A DNA stretch of 35,487 nt from Acidovorax sp. (GTDB lineage Bacteria; Pseudomonadota; Gammaproteobacteria; Burkholderiales; Burkholderiaceae_C). The notes below the pieces were generated by a model that was given only the letters and a program-made list of their open reading frames with translations, was not told the DNA's origin and ran no database searches. Each line of letters opens with the position of its first letter. Within the stretch, counting starts at the first letter, position 1. Of the stretch, positions 16,887 through 24,547 are shown piece by piece. The position numbers were made by a program, and so were the translations under genes. The DNA lies in the NCBI RefSeq assembly GCF_022763525.1, contig NZ_JALEGG010000292.1, positions 1 to 35,487 on the forward strand. The letters run 5' to 3'.

Positions 16887-18608
16887 ATGGCGAAATCTTC
16901 ATCCTGGGGCGACAGTGCCCATGGCAGCCGCAATGCTGCCGCCGCTTCGGTGGCAGCATTCCCCGCCGGCCCATCCGTCCTCCAATTCCACGATGTCACC
17001 TGGAATTTGCCCAGCGGCGACGCGCTGTGGGCGCAACCGCTGAACCTGGCATTGGGGCCTGGAATCACCGGCCTCGTGGGCGCCAATGGGGCCGGCAAAA
17101 GTGTCTTGTTGCAGCTTGCGCAGCGCACCCTGGCCCCGGCGGGCGGCATCGTGATGGGCCACCCCCTCCTGCAAGCGGTAGCGCAGGAAGTCGGCGCGGC
17201 GCCGGGTGCCACCGTGGCCGATCTCGCGGGGCTGGGCCCGGTGCTGGCGGCACTCGCGCGGCTCGAGTCGGGCACCGGCACGTCCGATGACCTGTTGCTG
17301 GCCGATGGCCGGTGGGATGTGCCTTCGCGCTGGCAAAAGGCGCTGGACACGCTGGGGTTGGGCCATGTGCCGCACGATCATGCCGCGCAACGCCTCAGTG
17401 GCGGCGAGCGCATGCGCGTGGCGCTGGCAGGGGCCTTTTTGTCGGGCGCTGATCTGCTGGTGCTGGACGAGCCCACCAACCACCTCGACCGTGCCGGCCG
17501 GCGCTGGCTCATGGAATCGTTGGCGCAGTGGCCCGGTGCCGTGCTGCTGGCCAGTCACGACCGCGAACTGCTGGGCATGGCGAACCCCATCGTTGCCTTG
17601 TCGGCCGTGGGGCTGAAGCGCTACGGCGGAAACTGGGCCATCTACCAGGCACAGCGCCAAGCCGAGGCTGCTGCCGCGCAAGACGCGCTGGACCATGCGC
17701 GCACCGAGCGCGCACGCGGCCTGCGTGCGCTGCAGCGCGCGCACGACGCGCAGCAAAGCCGCGCGGCTCGGGGGCGCGATGCCGGGCGCACGGCCAACCA
17801 AGCCTCCATCCTGCTGGACCGCAAGAAGAACAGCGCCCAGGCCCATGCCGGTCGGGAGCATGAGCGCCAGCAACTGGAGCGCCAGCGGCTGAACGATGCG
17901 GTGCGCGAAGCCGCGCAGCGCGTTCCGTCGAGCGTCGCACCCGCGCTGGTGCTGCCGCAAAGCGCCGTGCCTGCCGGCAAGCAGGTGCTAGCGTTCGAGG
18001 GGCTTGCGCCGCCGCATGCGCCGCCCGGCTTTCCCCCGCTGAACGGTGTGTGGAGCGGGCCGGTGCGCATCGCCATCACCGGACCCAACGGCTGCGGCAA
18101 GAGCAGCCTGCTGCGCGCCATTGCCGACCCTGCACACGCAGGTGCCGGGCGCGTATGCCGCGGGGTGCGGGCTGCCTGGCTGGACCAGTACCACGGCGGG
18201 CTGCTCGTGCCCGGGCAGAGTGTGCTGCAGCGGCTGCAGGCGCTGGGGACGCCCTTGGCTGAAGACGCGCTGCGCACGCACCTGGCCCAGCTGGGCCTGG
18301 CGGCAGACAAGGTGCAGCGGCCCGCCGGTGTGCTCAGTGGCGGAGAGCGCATCAAGGCCGCGCTGGCATGCGCCTTGTGGTCGGGCGAGCCGGCGCAAAT
18401 GCTGCTGCTGGACGAGCCGACTAACCACTTGGACGTGGACGCCATCGAGGCCCTGCAGTCCGCGCTGCAGGCTTTCACGGGCGCCATGGTCGTGGTGTCG
18501 CACGATTTCGTTTTTTTGCGCGCGCTTCATCCCGACGTGGTGTGGGCCTGGCAGCCGACAGGCTGGGAACTGGATGGCTCGCTGGAGGCCGAATGCGGCG
18601 CAGGGTGA
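16887..18608 (+). CDS. ABC-F family ATPase
   Basis: A 573-residue cytoplasmic protein with two ABC ATPase domains and no membrane segments, the mark of the ABC-F class that acts on ribosomes. Domain 1 has Walker A GANGAGKS, signature LSGGERMRVALAG and Walker B LLVLDEPTNHLD. Domain 2 has GPNGCGKSS, LSGGERIKAALACAL and MLLLDEPTNHLD. The linker (about residues 255-345) is strongly charged and helical, rich in Arg, Ala and Gln, as expected for a P-site-reaching linker. Start: ATG 16887 with GGAG 8 nt upstream, preferred over 16842. Members include translation factors (EttA, Uup, YheS) and antibiotic-resistance factors; I cannot assign this one. It stands alone, divergent from the VOC gene. Confidence 0.92.
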   Translation: MAKSSSWGDSAHGSRNAAAASVAAFPAGPSVLQFHDVTWNLPSGDALWAQPLNLALGPGITGLVGANGAGKSVLLQLAQRTLAPAGGIVMGHPLLQAVAQEVGAAPGATVADLAGLGPVLAALARLESGTGTSDDLLLADGRWDVPSRWQKALDTLGLGHVPHDHAAQRLSGGERMRVALAGAFLSGADLLVLDEPTNHLDRAGRRWLMESLAQWPGAVLLASHDRELLGMANPIVALSAVGLKRYGGNWAIYQAQRQAEAAAAQDALDHARTERARGLRALQRAHDAQQSRAARGRDAGRTANQASILLDRKKNSAQAHAGREHERQQLERQRLNDAVREAAQRVPSSVAPALVLPQSAVPAGKQVLAFEGLAPPHAPPGFPPLNGVWSGPVRIAITGPNGCGKSSLLRAIADPAHAGAGRVCRGVRAAWLDQYHGGLLVPGQSVLQRLQALGTPLAEDALRTHLAQLGLAADKVQRPAGVLSGGERIKAALACALWSGEPAQMLLLDEPTNHLDVDAIEALQSALQAFTGAMVVVSHDFVFLRALHPDVVWAWQPTGWELDGSLEAECGAG

Positions 18609-18648
18609 CTGCGCGCACGGCGCGCAAGACGTGCAAGACGCACCATGC

Positions 18649-18698
18649 GGCCACAAAAAAGCCACCCGCTGCAGGGATGCAGGGGGCGGCCTGTGGCC
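18649..18698 (-). terminator. Probable terminator after yceI (18758)
   Basis: On the minus strand a GC-rich stem (GCCGCCCCCTGCA / TGCAGCGGGTGGC, 18661-18690, with minor mismatches) is followed by TTTTTT (18655-18660). An outer pair GGCCACA / TGTGGCC (18649-18655 and 18692-18698) extends the symmetry. It lies between the convergent ABC-F and yceI genes and may serve both. Confidence 0.65.
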
Positions 18699-18757
18699 CA
18701 TTTGCCGCGCCGCCGCTTACTGTGTGGGCGGGCAGCGCGGGCGGCTGCGGATGCTGA

Positions 18758-19336
18758 TTACTGCTTCACGGCTTCGATCTGCACCACCAGGCGCACGTTC
18801 TTGGGGAAGCCCCATTCCACGCCGTAGTTCATGCCCCACTGGGTGCGGTCGATGGTGGTTTCAAAGTCGCCACCGCACACTTCGCGCTTGAGCATCGGGC
18901 TGTCGTAGCAGTTGAACTGCGTGGCCTTGAGGGTAACGGGCGCGGTCTTGCCCAGCAGTGTGAGCTGGCCGGTCACTTCGCTGACCTTGTCGCCGTTGAA
19001 GCTGAACTTGTCGGACACGAACTTGATCGTGGGGTGCTTGGCTGCGTCGAACAGGTCAGGGCTCTGCAGGTGCTTGTCGAACTGCGGCGTGCCGCTGTTG
19101 ACGGAGGTCGTGTCGATGGTGATGTCCACCTTGCCGGTCTTGGCGGCACGGTCGAACTCCACCGTGCCTTGCTTCTTGTCGAAGCGGCCGCGGTTGGTCG
19201 ATGCGCCGAAGTGGCCGATTTCGAACGTCACGAAGGTGTGCGTGGGGTCGATGGCGTAGTTGGCGGCCTGGGCGGCGCCAGCAGCGAGGGTGGTGGCAGC
19301 GGCCACGGCGAGCAGGGAGAACAGGGATTTGCGCAT
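18758..19336 (-). CDS. YceI-family periplasmic protein (first)
   Basis: A 192-residue secreted lipocalin-like protein. The signal peptide MRKSLFSLLAVAAATTLAAG ends at AQA, with the mature protein starting ANYAIDPTHTFVTFEIGHFG. Family motifs include RFDKKQGTVEFDRAA, SPDLFDAAKHPTIKF and FETTIDRTQWGMNYG. YceI proteins bind isoprenoid or other hydrophobic molecules in known structures; the role here is unproven. Two Cys in FNCYDSPMLKREVCGG could form a disulfide in the periplasm. The start is supported by AAGGAG. It lies 87 bp downstream of a second yceI gene and follows cytochrome b561, the b561-yceI pairing also seen as yceJ-yceI in E. coli. Confidence 0.93.
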   Translation of the reverse strand: MRKSLFSLLAVAAATTLAAGAAQAANYAIDPTHTFVTFEIGHFGASTNRGRFDKKQGTVEFDRAAKTGKVDITIDTTSVNSGTPQFDKHLQSPDLFDAAKHPTIKFVSDKFSFNGDKVSEVTGQLTLLGKTAPVTLKATQFNCYDSPMLKREVCGGDFETTIDRTQWGMNYGVEWGFPKNVRLVVQIEAVKQ

Positions 19337-19423
19337 GGAAAAGACTCCTTGAAAAGAGGAACTACGAAACGAACCAGGGAGAGAAAAGTGGGGGGATGAA
19401 GAGCTGGGGCGAGCGAAGGCTGG

Positions 19424-19999
19424 TCATAGCTTGCCGACGCCTGTCAGCGCCAGCTTGAACTTCACGGTCACGTCGTCGGCCACCATGGAGGTGTCGGCCC
19501 ACTCGTTTTCGCCGATCTTGAAGGCCAGGCGCTTGATGGGGAGTGTCCCCGTGGCGGTGGTGTTGGGGCCGCTCTGGGTCAGGGTCACCGGCACCACCAC
19601 GTTCTGCGTAGTGCCCTTGATGGTGAGCTTGCCGGCCACTTCAAACTTGCCGCCGCCCAGCGCCTTGATCGTGGACGACTCGAACTGGGCCTGCGGGAAC
19701 TTGGGCACGTTGAACCAGGCGGGCTTGGGCAGCTCGGCGTCGGTCTCGCGCGAGCCCAGCGTGGCGCTGCCGGTGTCCACGGTGAAGGCAATCTTGCTGG
19801 TCGCCAGCTTGGCGGGGTCGAACGCTACCTGGGCGCTGAACTTCTTGAAATGGCCATCGAGCGGCACGCCCATCTGGCGCGCAGTGAACTGCACCTCGCT
19901 TTGGGCGGGCACCAGCTGCTGCTGGGCGAAAACCGCCTGGGCGCTGAGGGTGAGGGCTGCGCCCAGCAGGAAGCGGGACAGGGTGGTAGACAAATTCAT
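19424..19999 (-). CDS. YceI-family periplasmic protein (second)
   Basis: A 191-residue YceI-domain protein. The signal peptide MNLSTTLSRFLLGAALTLSA ends near VFA, and the mature protein begins QQQLVPAQSEVQFTARQMGVP. It keeps the fold landmarks (GHFKKFSAQVAFDPAKLATS, FPQAQFESSTIK, LTIKGTTQNVVVPVTL) but is clearly diverged from its neighbour and lacks the Cys pair. The start at 19999 follows GGAG and gives a complete signal peptide; the 71-codon upstream extension of the frame covers a repeat and is not coding. It probably forms one transcript with the b561 gene and the next yceI, with a family B repeat between b561 and this gene. Confidence 0.92.
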   Translation of the reverse strand: MNLSTTLSRFLLGAALTLSAQAVFAQQQLVPAQSEVQFTARQMGVPLDGHFKKFSAQVAFDPAKLATSKIAFTVDTGSATLGSRETDAELPKPAWFNVPKFPQAQFESSTIKALGGGKFEVAGKLTIKGTTQNVVVPVTLTQSGPNTTATGTLPIKRLAFKIGENEWADTSMVADDVTVKFKLALTGVGKL

Positions 20000-20119
20000 G
20001 CGGAAACTCCGTTCAAAAAACAGAAAGTGAAAGCCGTCATCAGCGATCCGAGGCCCGTCGCCCGTCGCCCGCTGCGGCTGAAACTGGCGGGGCCGATACG
20101 CCATCGCGCCCGTGGAACC

Positions 20120-20206
20120 GGCTTTGCCGGGCCGGTCGGTGCGTCCCCCTCCCGCGTCGCGCAGCGAGGCGAGAGAGGGGGAAGAAGCGAAGCGGCTCAG
20201 GGGGCG
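20120..20206 (-). repeat. Family B multi-hairpin repeat, copy 2
   Basis: In the b561 transcript it begins CCCCCTGAGCCGCTTCGC 11 nt after the stop codon, continues TTCTTCCCCCTCTCTCGCC, then GGGAGGGGGACGCACC, and ends in a GGCCCGGCAAAGCC block that it shares with copy 3. It lies between b561 and the second yceI. Confidence 0.83.
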
Positions 20207-20215
20207 ACTCATTCA

Positions 20216-20848
20216 CTACGGCAGCATGCGAGAGAGCAGCCCATCGCGGTCCACGATGTGGTGCTTGAGCGCACCCGCCACGTGCAGCACCACCAGGCCC
20301 GCCATCGCAAAGGCGGTGATCTCGTGCCAGGGCTTGATGGCTTCGGCCAGTTCCTTGCTCACCGGGACAAAGTCCGGCAGCTGCCACAAGCCCAGGAAAA
20401 CAATGGGGAATCCCGCCGCCGAGCTGTAGGCCCAGCCAATGAGCGGCACGGCAAAGAACAGCAAATACAGCAGCCCGTGCGTGGCATGGTGGGCCATCTT
20501 TTGCCAAGCTGGCATGGCATGGGCAATGGCGGCAGGCAATGGAGGGGGGCGGTGCACCAGGCGCCACAGCAGGCGCAGCGCCGACAGCGCGAGGATCGTG
20601 ACCCCGGCCCACTTGTGCCAGTTGTAGAGCTTGAGCCGTTGCGGTGAAAACGGCAGGCTGGTCATGTAGAGGCCGACCGCAAACAGGCCGATCAACGCCA
20701 GGGCCAGGATCCAGTGCAGCAGCATGGCGGTGCGGGTGTAGCGGCGGGGCGGCGCTGCATCAACGTGGCGGGGGGCGTCGGCTGGGTGGTTCATGAACGG
20801 CGGCGGCAATGGCAATGGGGCTTGGCGAGGTGACGGCAGGGCCCGCAT
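20216..20848 (-). CDS. Cytochrome b561
   Basis: Inner-membrane di-heme b-type cytochrome, four membrane helices, 210 residues. Helices with probable heme-ligand His are LHWILALALIGLFAVGLYM, WHKWAGVTILALSALRLLW, HHATHGLLYLLFFAVPLIGW and PWHEITAFAMAGLVVLHVAG. The family passes electrons between quinol and periplasmic acceptors (CybB in E. coli oxidises superoxide). Two yceI genes follow, which suggests a joint envelope redox or quinone-related role (inference). The ATG at 20848 has AGGTG 7 nt upstream; an internal ATG at 20794 without a ribosome-binding site gives a more typical N-terminus, so the start is not settled. Confidence 0.92.
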   Translation of the reverse strand: MRALPSPRQAPLPLPPPFMNHPADAPRHVDAAPPRRYTRTAMLLHWILALALIGLFAVGLYMTSLPFSPQRLKLYNWHKWAGVTILALSALRLLWRLVHRPPPLPAAIAHAMPAWQKMAHHATHGLLYLLFFAVPLIGWAYSSAAGFPIVFLGLWQLPDFVPVSKELAEAIKPWHEITAFAMAGLVVLHVAGALKHHIVDRDGLLSRMLP

Positions 20849-21141
20849 GCGATCACCTGCGGGCTGATGTGCGTCAAGCGATGGGGCAGTGTAGGAAGCC
20901 GAAAGCGCATGGGCCTTCAGACGGATTGATGCCTCAATTCAAAAAAAATGAATTGATAGGACCTTAGCGATCAAAGTTCCCCAACGTTGTGCAAAACCCA
21001 AACGAATGCGCCGTCAGCCTTACCGTGGGGAGCGGAGGCCCGCAACCCGATTGCGGCAGGGCGCGTGGCCTGCGCAAGGGTGGCGAAGGGAGGGGATGGG
21101 GAGCGGGGCGGGAGGTGCTTTCCAGAGCCCCGGTGGAGGTG
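20849..21141. promoter_or_regulatory. Intergenic region between hemY and cytochrome b561
   Basis: A 293-bp gap without a convincing gene. The AT-rich part at 20920-20980 includes the inverted repeat TCAATTC-N9-GAATTGA (20934-20940 and 20950-20956) with an A/T-run loop. It is the probable promoter region of the b561-yceI-yceI unit. The rest is GC-rich and featureless to the eye. Confidence 0.4.
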
Positions 21142-22419
21142 CTACCGCCCCAGCGCAGCCTTTTTCCAGGCTTCGGCGGCGGCGCTGTCGTCGCCACGTT
21201 GTTCCGCCAGTTCTGCCAGGTGGCGCCAGGCGCTGGACCGCAGGCTGGTGTCGGCCAGTTGCTGAGCTGCCTGGGTCAGCAGCTGTTGCGCTTTGCCCCA
21301 CAGCTGGCGCTGCAGGCAGGCCATGCCGGCCAGGTACTGCAGCCGAGCGTCGCGGGGGTTGGCCTGCTGGGCGGACTCGATACGGGCCAGCCAGGGGCCA
21401 TCGAGCTCGTCCAGGCCGGCTTCGAGGGCACGCACCAGCCGCAGGGCATGGTTCTCGGCCAGCGAATCCGGTTCTTCCACCATGCGTTCCCACACGGGCA
21501 GCAGCCAGGCGCGCACCTGGGTGGCGTCGCCGCCCAGCGCCGCGAGGCGGTGCGAGGCGTGGATCGCCAGCTCGGGCATGCGGCGCTCTGCGGGCTCCAG
21601 CGAGAGCCAGATCTGCTGCAGTTGGGCGATGTCGTGCGCACTGTTGATGAGCTCGCTGGCCAGGCCGCGCACGATGGTCTGCGCCGCGGTGGGGGAGAAC
21701 GCCCGGTGCTTGCCCAGCAGGCGGGCCGTGTCAAGCGCCTCTTGGGTCTGCCGCGCCAGCCGCGTGGCCTTGAGCTTGATGCGCAACGCCAGCGTGCGGC
21801 GGGCGGCGCCTTGGGGCAGGGCCGCCAGGCGTTCCAGCGCGGCGTGGGCGTCACGGTCATCCAGGGCCCAGCGGGCGGCACGCATCTGGGCGCCTTCGCG
21901 CATTTCCTGCTCGTTCACGCTACCGCGCGCGGGGGCTTCGTGCAGGGCATCCTGCAGATGGCTTTCGCGCGTCGCGCCGTCTTGCAAAGCGTGCGACGCC
22001 TCGGCCGCGATCATGTGCGCAAGCGCCCGCAGCTGGCGGCCGTGGGGCACACCTTCGCCTGAGGCAACCAGTGCGCTTTCTTGCGCGAGGGCCGCCACTG
22101 CCGCCTTGCGCGAGCGGATGAAGCGGCCGCCCAGCATGTGCGTGAGTGCGTCGAGCAAGGCCGCGTGCATGGCGCGCTCCTTTTGCTGCAGGCGCCAGTG
22201 GCGGGCCTGCCGGGGCAGCTCCAGCAGCGCGGCCAGAGCGCGCAGCGCGGCGTGCACGGTCACGAAGCCGCCCACCAGCAGCAGCACCACCATGTTCAGC
22301 GACAGGTCGATGCGGTAGGGCGGCCAGTACAGGGTGACGGTGCCCTGGTTGTTGCCCGCAAACAGCGCAGCCGCGACGGCCACGCCAAACAATGCCAAAA
22401 GCCAGAGTGCAGCGCGCAT
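21142..22419 (-). CDS. hemY: HemY-type membrane protein with TPR-like repeats
   Basis: A 425-residue protein of the proteobacterial HemY family, encoded at the end of the hemC-hemD-hemX cluster. The N-terminus has two membrane helices (LWLLALFGVAVAAALFAG and LSLNMVVLLLVGGFVTVHAA, with GNNQGTVTLYWPPYRIDLSL between). The rest is helical and TPR-like (for example RDARLQYLAGMACLQRQLW and SLRSSAWRHLAELAEQRGD). This is not the protoporphyrinogen oxidase also called HemY in Bacillus. The exact biochemical role of the family is not established; a role around late heme synthesis is inferred from gene order. A family B repeat separates it from hemX. Confidence 0.88.
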   Translation of the reverse strand: MRAALWLLALFGVAVAAALFAGNNQGTVTLYWPPYRIDLSLNMVVLLLVGGFVTVHAALRALAALLELPRQARHWRLQQKERAMHAALLDALTHMLGGRFIRSRKAAVAALAQESALVASGEGVPHGRQLRALAHMIAAEASHALQDGATRESHLQDALHEAPARGSVNEQEMREGAQMRAARWALDDRDAHAALERLAALPQGAARRTLALRIKLKATRLARQTQEALDTARLLGKHRAFSPTAAQTIVRGLASELINSAHDIAQLQQIWLSLEPAERRMPELAIHASHRLAALGGDATQVRAWLLPVWERMVEEPDSLAENHALRLVRALEAGLDELDGPWLARIESAQQANPRDARLQYLAGMACLQRQLWGKAQQLLTQAAQQLADTSLRSSAWRHLAELAEQRGDDSAAAEAWKKAALGR

Positions 22420-22497
22420 ATCAGTCAGTGATCCAACGTGCCAAGCTGTCCACCTCGTGTGACACGGGCACGATCCAGGCGAGTGCCCCCTTGGAGC

Positions 22498-22559
22498 TGG
22501 CTTTGCCAGGCCACTGGGGGCGTCCCCCCTTGGGGGAAGGCGCGAAGCGACTCAGGGGG
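22498..22559 (-). repeat. Family B multi-hairpin repeat, copy 3
   Basis: In transcript direction it begins CCCCCTGAGTCGCTTCGCG 9 nt after the hemX stop codon, then CCTTCCCCCAAGGGGGGACG and the distal GGCCTGGCAAAGCC block. This is a short form with the middle hairpin reduced. It interrupts the heme operon between hemX and hemY. Confidence 0.82.
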
Positions 22560-22567
22560 TGTTTCAT

Positions 22568-23701
22568 CTACCTTCCAGCCGCAGCCGTCGCCAGCGCCGA
22601 GAGTGTTTCGTCCAGCCGCGGCTGCTCGGCCGCCTTCATGCTGGCCATGGCCGTCTGCAAGGTGCTCGCGGCATTTTGCGTGCGGCGCGAGGCCGGGTCG
22701 AAATACTTGTTCAGGGCCGCGGTGGCCGCGGCCAGGTCGGCGCGGGCGGATTCGAACTGGCGGGCCAGCACGCCCAGGCGCGCGTTGAGCAGCTTGAGCT
22801 TGAGGTTTTCGCGCAGGAAGAACGTCTGGTCGGGTGCGAGCAGGATGGCTTCTGGCTGGTCGATGCGGCTCACCCGCACCAGGCCCCGTGCTTCGTCGCG
22901 CACAACCTCCCAGCTGCGCTGCAAGGCGGCTTGCCACCAAGCCAGGTCGCCCTGGTTGAGCGGCGTGGTATTGGGCGCGGCCGGTGCAGCCGCGAGGCGC
23001 CGTGTGGCGGCGGCCTGGGCCACGGCGTTGGCCACGGGCAGTTCGTCCACCTGGCGCACCAGGTCGTCCAGGCGGGCCAGCAGGCCGGCGGTGTCGGTGA
23101 CGGTGGCGCGCGTGAGGCGGTCCAGGTCGCGGCCGATGGCGCGCTGCACGGGGGCCAGGCGGGGCTGCGCCGCGCGTTCGATGCGCTGGCTGGCGCTCTT
23201 GAGCGCAGCCACCAGCGGTTCCAGGCTGCCAGTGAGCTGGGCCTGCTGCTGGGCCAGGCGGATGGCCGATTCGATGTCCACCACCAGGTTTTCATCGCGC
23301 GAGCGCGACAGGCTCTGCATGAGTTCTTCGAGCTGGCTGCGCTGCAGTGCCACCTCGCTCACGCGAGCCTCGGCGACCGACAGGCGCGCGGCCGTCTCGC
23401 GCACCAGTTCTTCGGCCTGGCGGGCCATGGTCCGCGCCTCGATGGCCTGGGCGCCCGCATCGGCGGACTGGCGCGCCAGCTGTTCCTGGATGGCGCTGAG
23501 CTTTTGCCACAGCAAGCCGCTGCTGACCAGCGCAGCCGCCGCCACAGCACCTAGCAGCAGCGTGACGGCGCTGCCCCGGCCGGCGCTGGTGCGCGAGGGC
23601 GTGGGTGAGGTTGCCGGGCCGGCCGCTGTCGCGCCCACAGGCGCAGCGGCGGGTGCTGCGAGGGGCGTGGAAGGCTGGTCGGAGAGGGGCTCAGAGCTCA
23701 T
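22568..23701 (-). CDS. hemX: HemX-like membrane protein
   Basis: A 377-residue protein of the HemX family, often mislabelled uroporphyrin-III C-methyltransferase. A Pro/Ala-rich N-terminal tail (1-45) precedes one membrane helix (about 50-70, SAVTLLLGAVAAAALVSSGL) and a long coiled coil (LSAIQEQLARQSADAGAQAI and onwards). The C-terminal domain holds WWQAALQRSWEVV and LLNARLGVLARQFESARADL. No SAM-binding methyltransferase motif is visible. The ATG at 23701 overlaps the hemD stop codon as ATGA, which indicates translational coupling. Its role is probably in heme synthesis or its regulation, by gene order. Confidence 0.9.
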   Translation of the reverse strand: MSSEPLSDQPSTPLAAPAAAPVGATAAGPATSPTPSRTSAGRGSAVTLLLGAVAAAALVSSGLLWQKLSAIQEQLARQSADAGAQAIEARTMARQAEELVRETAARLSVAEARVSEVALQRSQLEELMQSLSRSRDENLVVDIESAIRLAQQQAQLTGSLEPLVAALKSASQRIERAAQPRLAPVQRAIGRDLDRLTRATVTDTAGLLARLDDLVRQVDELPVANAVAQAAATRRLAAAPAAPNTTPLNQGDLAWWQAALQRSWEVVRDEARGLVRVSRIDQPEAILLAPDQTFFLRENLKLKLLNARLGVLARQFESARADLAAATAALNKYFDPASRRTQNAASTLQTAMASMKAAEQPRLDETLSALATAAAGR

Positions 23702-24525
23702 CCGGCCGATTCTATCGACGCCACCACGTCTTCCAGGGCCGGGCGGCATTCCCGCACGTTGCCAAAGCCCGCGGCGCGGGCCGCTTCGGCTATGCGCGGG
23801 TGCGTGGCCAGCGCTCGTGCGGCGCCCCAGTGCTGGCCGGGCAGGGCTTCGGCCAGGTGGGCGACGGCCTCGGAGCTGCTCAGCAGCCAGAGGGAGCCGT
23901 CCTGCGCCGCCTGTTGCGCCAGGGCAACTTCCGCGCCGGACCATTGCGGCGCGCCACGCTGGTAAGCCACCACGAACTCCACTTGCCCGCCCGCCGCCTC
24001 GATTTGCCGCGCCAGCCATTCCCGGCCGGAACCCTGCTCGGACTCGTGCGCTCCCTGCGGCGTGGCCGAACGGCCCCGAACAATCAGCACGCGGTCACCG
24101 GGCCGGATCTGCGCCGCCACCTGCTGCCACAGCGCTTCCGAATCGAACTGGGGTGCATCGGGTGCGGGACCATCGACGGCAGCGCGTGGCACACCCACCT
24201 GTTCCAATGCGCGCGCCGTTCCCGGGCCGGGAGCCCATGCTCTTGTTTTGATAGCTGTTGGCGCTTGTCCCTCTTGCGCTAGGGGCCAATTTGAATCGGA
24301 TTCAAAGAAGTGGACCACCGCATTGCCGCTGACAAACATCAGCGCACGGTACTGCGGCAGATTGCGCCGTGCTTGGGCCAGTGCTTGCCGGGCAGCGGGG
24401 TCGGTGCAGGGCCCCACGGCGATGAGTGGCAGCGCCAGTGCATTCACGCCGCGCTCGCTCAGCAGGGCGGCCCAATGGGCAGCCTCGCGGGCAGGCCGCG
24501 TGACGATCACCCGGGGCGATGGCAC
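23698..24525 (-). CDS. hemD: Uroporphyrinogen-III synthase
   Basis: Cytoplasmic enzyme that cyclises hydroxymethylbilane with inversion of ring D. The 275-residue protein has family landmarks VIVTRPAREAAHWAALL, ALMFVSGNAVVHFF, RVLIVRG, GREWLARQIEAAGGQVEFVV, VAYQR and LLSSSEAVAHL. Sequence identity in the family is low, so position after hemC is strong support. The start codon is GTG (24525), 22 bp after hemC. Residues about 77-94 (NWPLAQEGQAPTAIKT core) are encoded by a family A repeat inserted in frame between the FVSGNAV motif and AWAPGPGTARAL; typical HemD proteins are about 250-260 residues, consistent with extra sequence here. Confidence 0.93.
   Translation of the reverse strand: MPSPRVIVTRPAREAAHWAALLSERGVNALALPLIAVGPCTDPAARQALAQARRNLPQYRALMFVSGNAVVHFFESDSNWPLAQEGQAPTAIKTRAWAPGPGTARALEQVGVPRAAVDGPAPDAPQFDSEALWQQVAAQIRPGDRVLIVRGRSATPQGAHESEQGSGREWLARQIEAAGGQVEFVVAYQRGAPQWSGAEVALAQQAAQDGSLWLLSSSEAVAHLAEALPGQHWGAARALATHPRIAEAARAAGFGNVRECRPALEDVVASIESAG
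24244..24296 (+). repeat. Family A dispersed repeat inside hemD, copy 5
   Basis: The plus-strand sequence TGTTTTGATAGCTGTTGGCG, CTTGTCCCTCTTGCGCTAGG and GGCCAATTTGA matches the family A pattern closely. It is read on the minus strand as part of the hemD protein without a stop or frame shift. Confidence 0.88.
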
Positions 24526-24547
24526 GGCACTCTCGGCTGGCTGCAGG

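Noticed and set aside
20934-20956. FNR-type box upstream of cytochrome b561
   Set aside because: TTGAT-N4 is followed by CAATT rather than ATCAA, so the match is too poor; only the plain inverted repeat is recorded.
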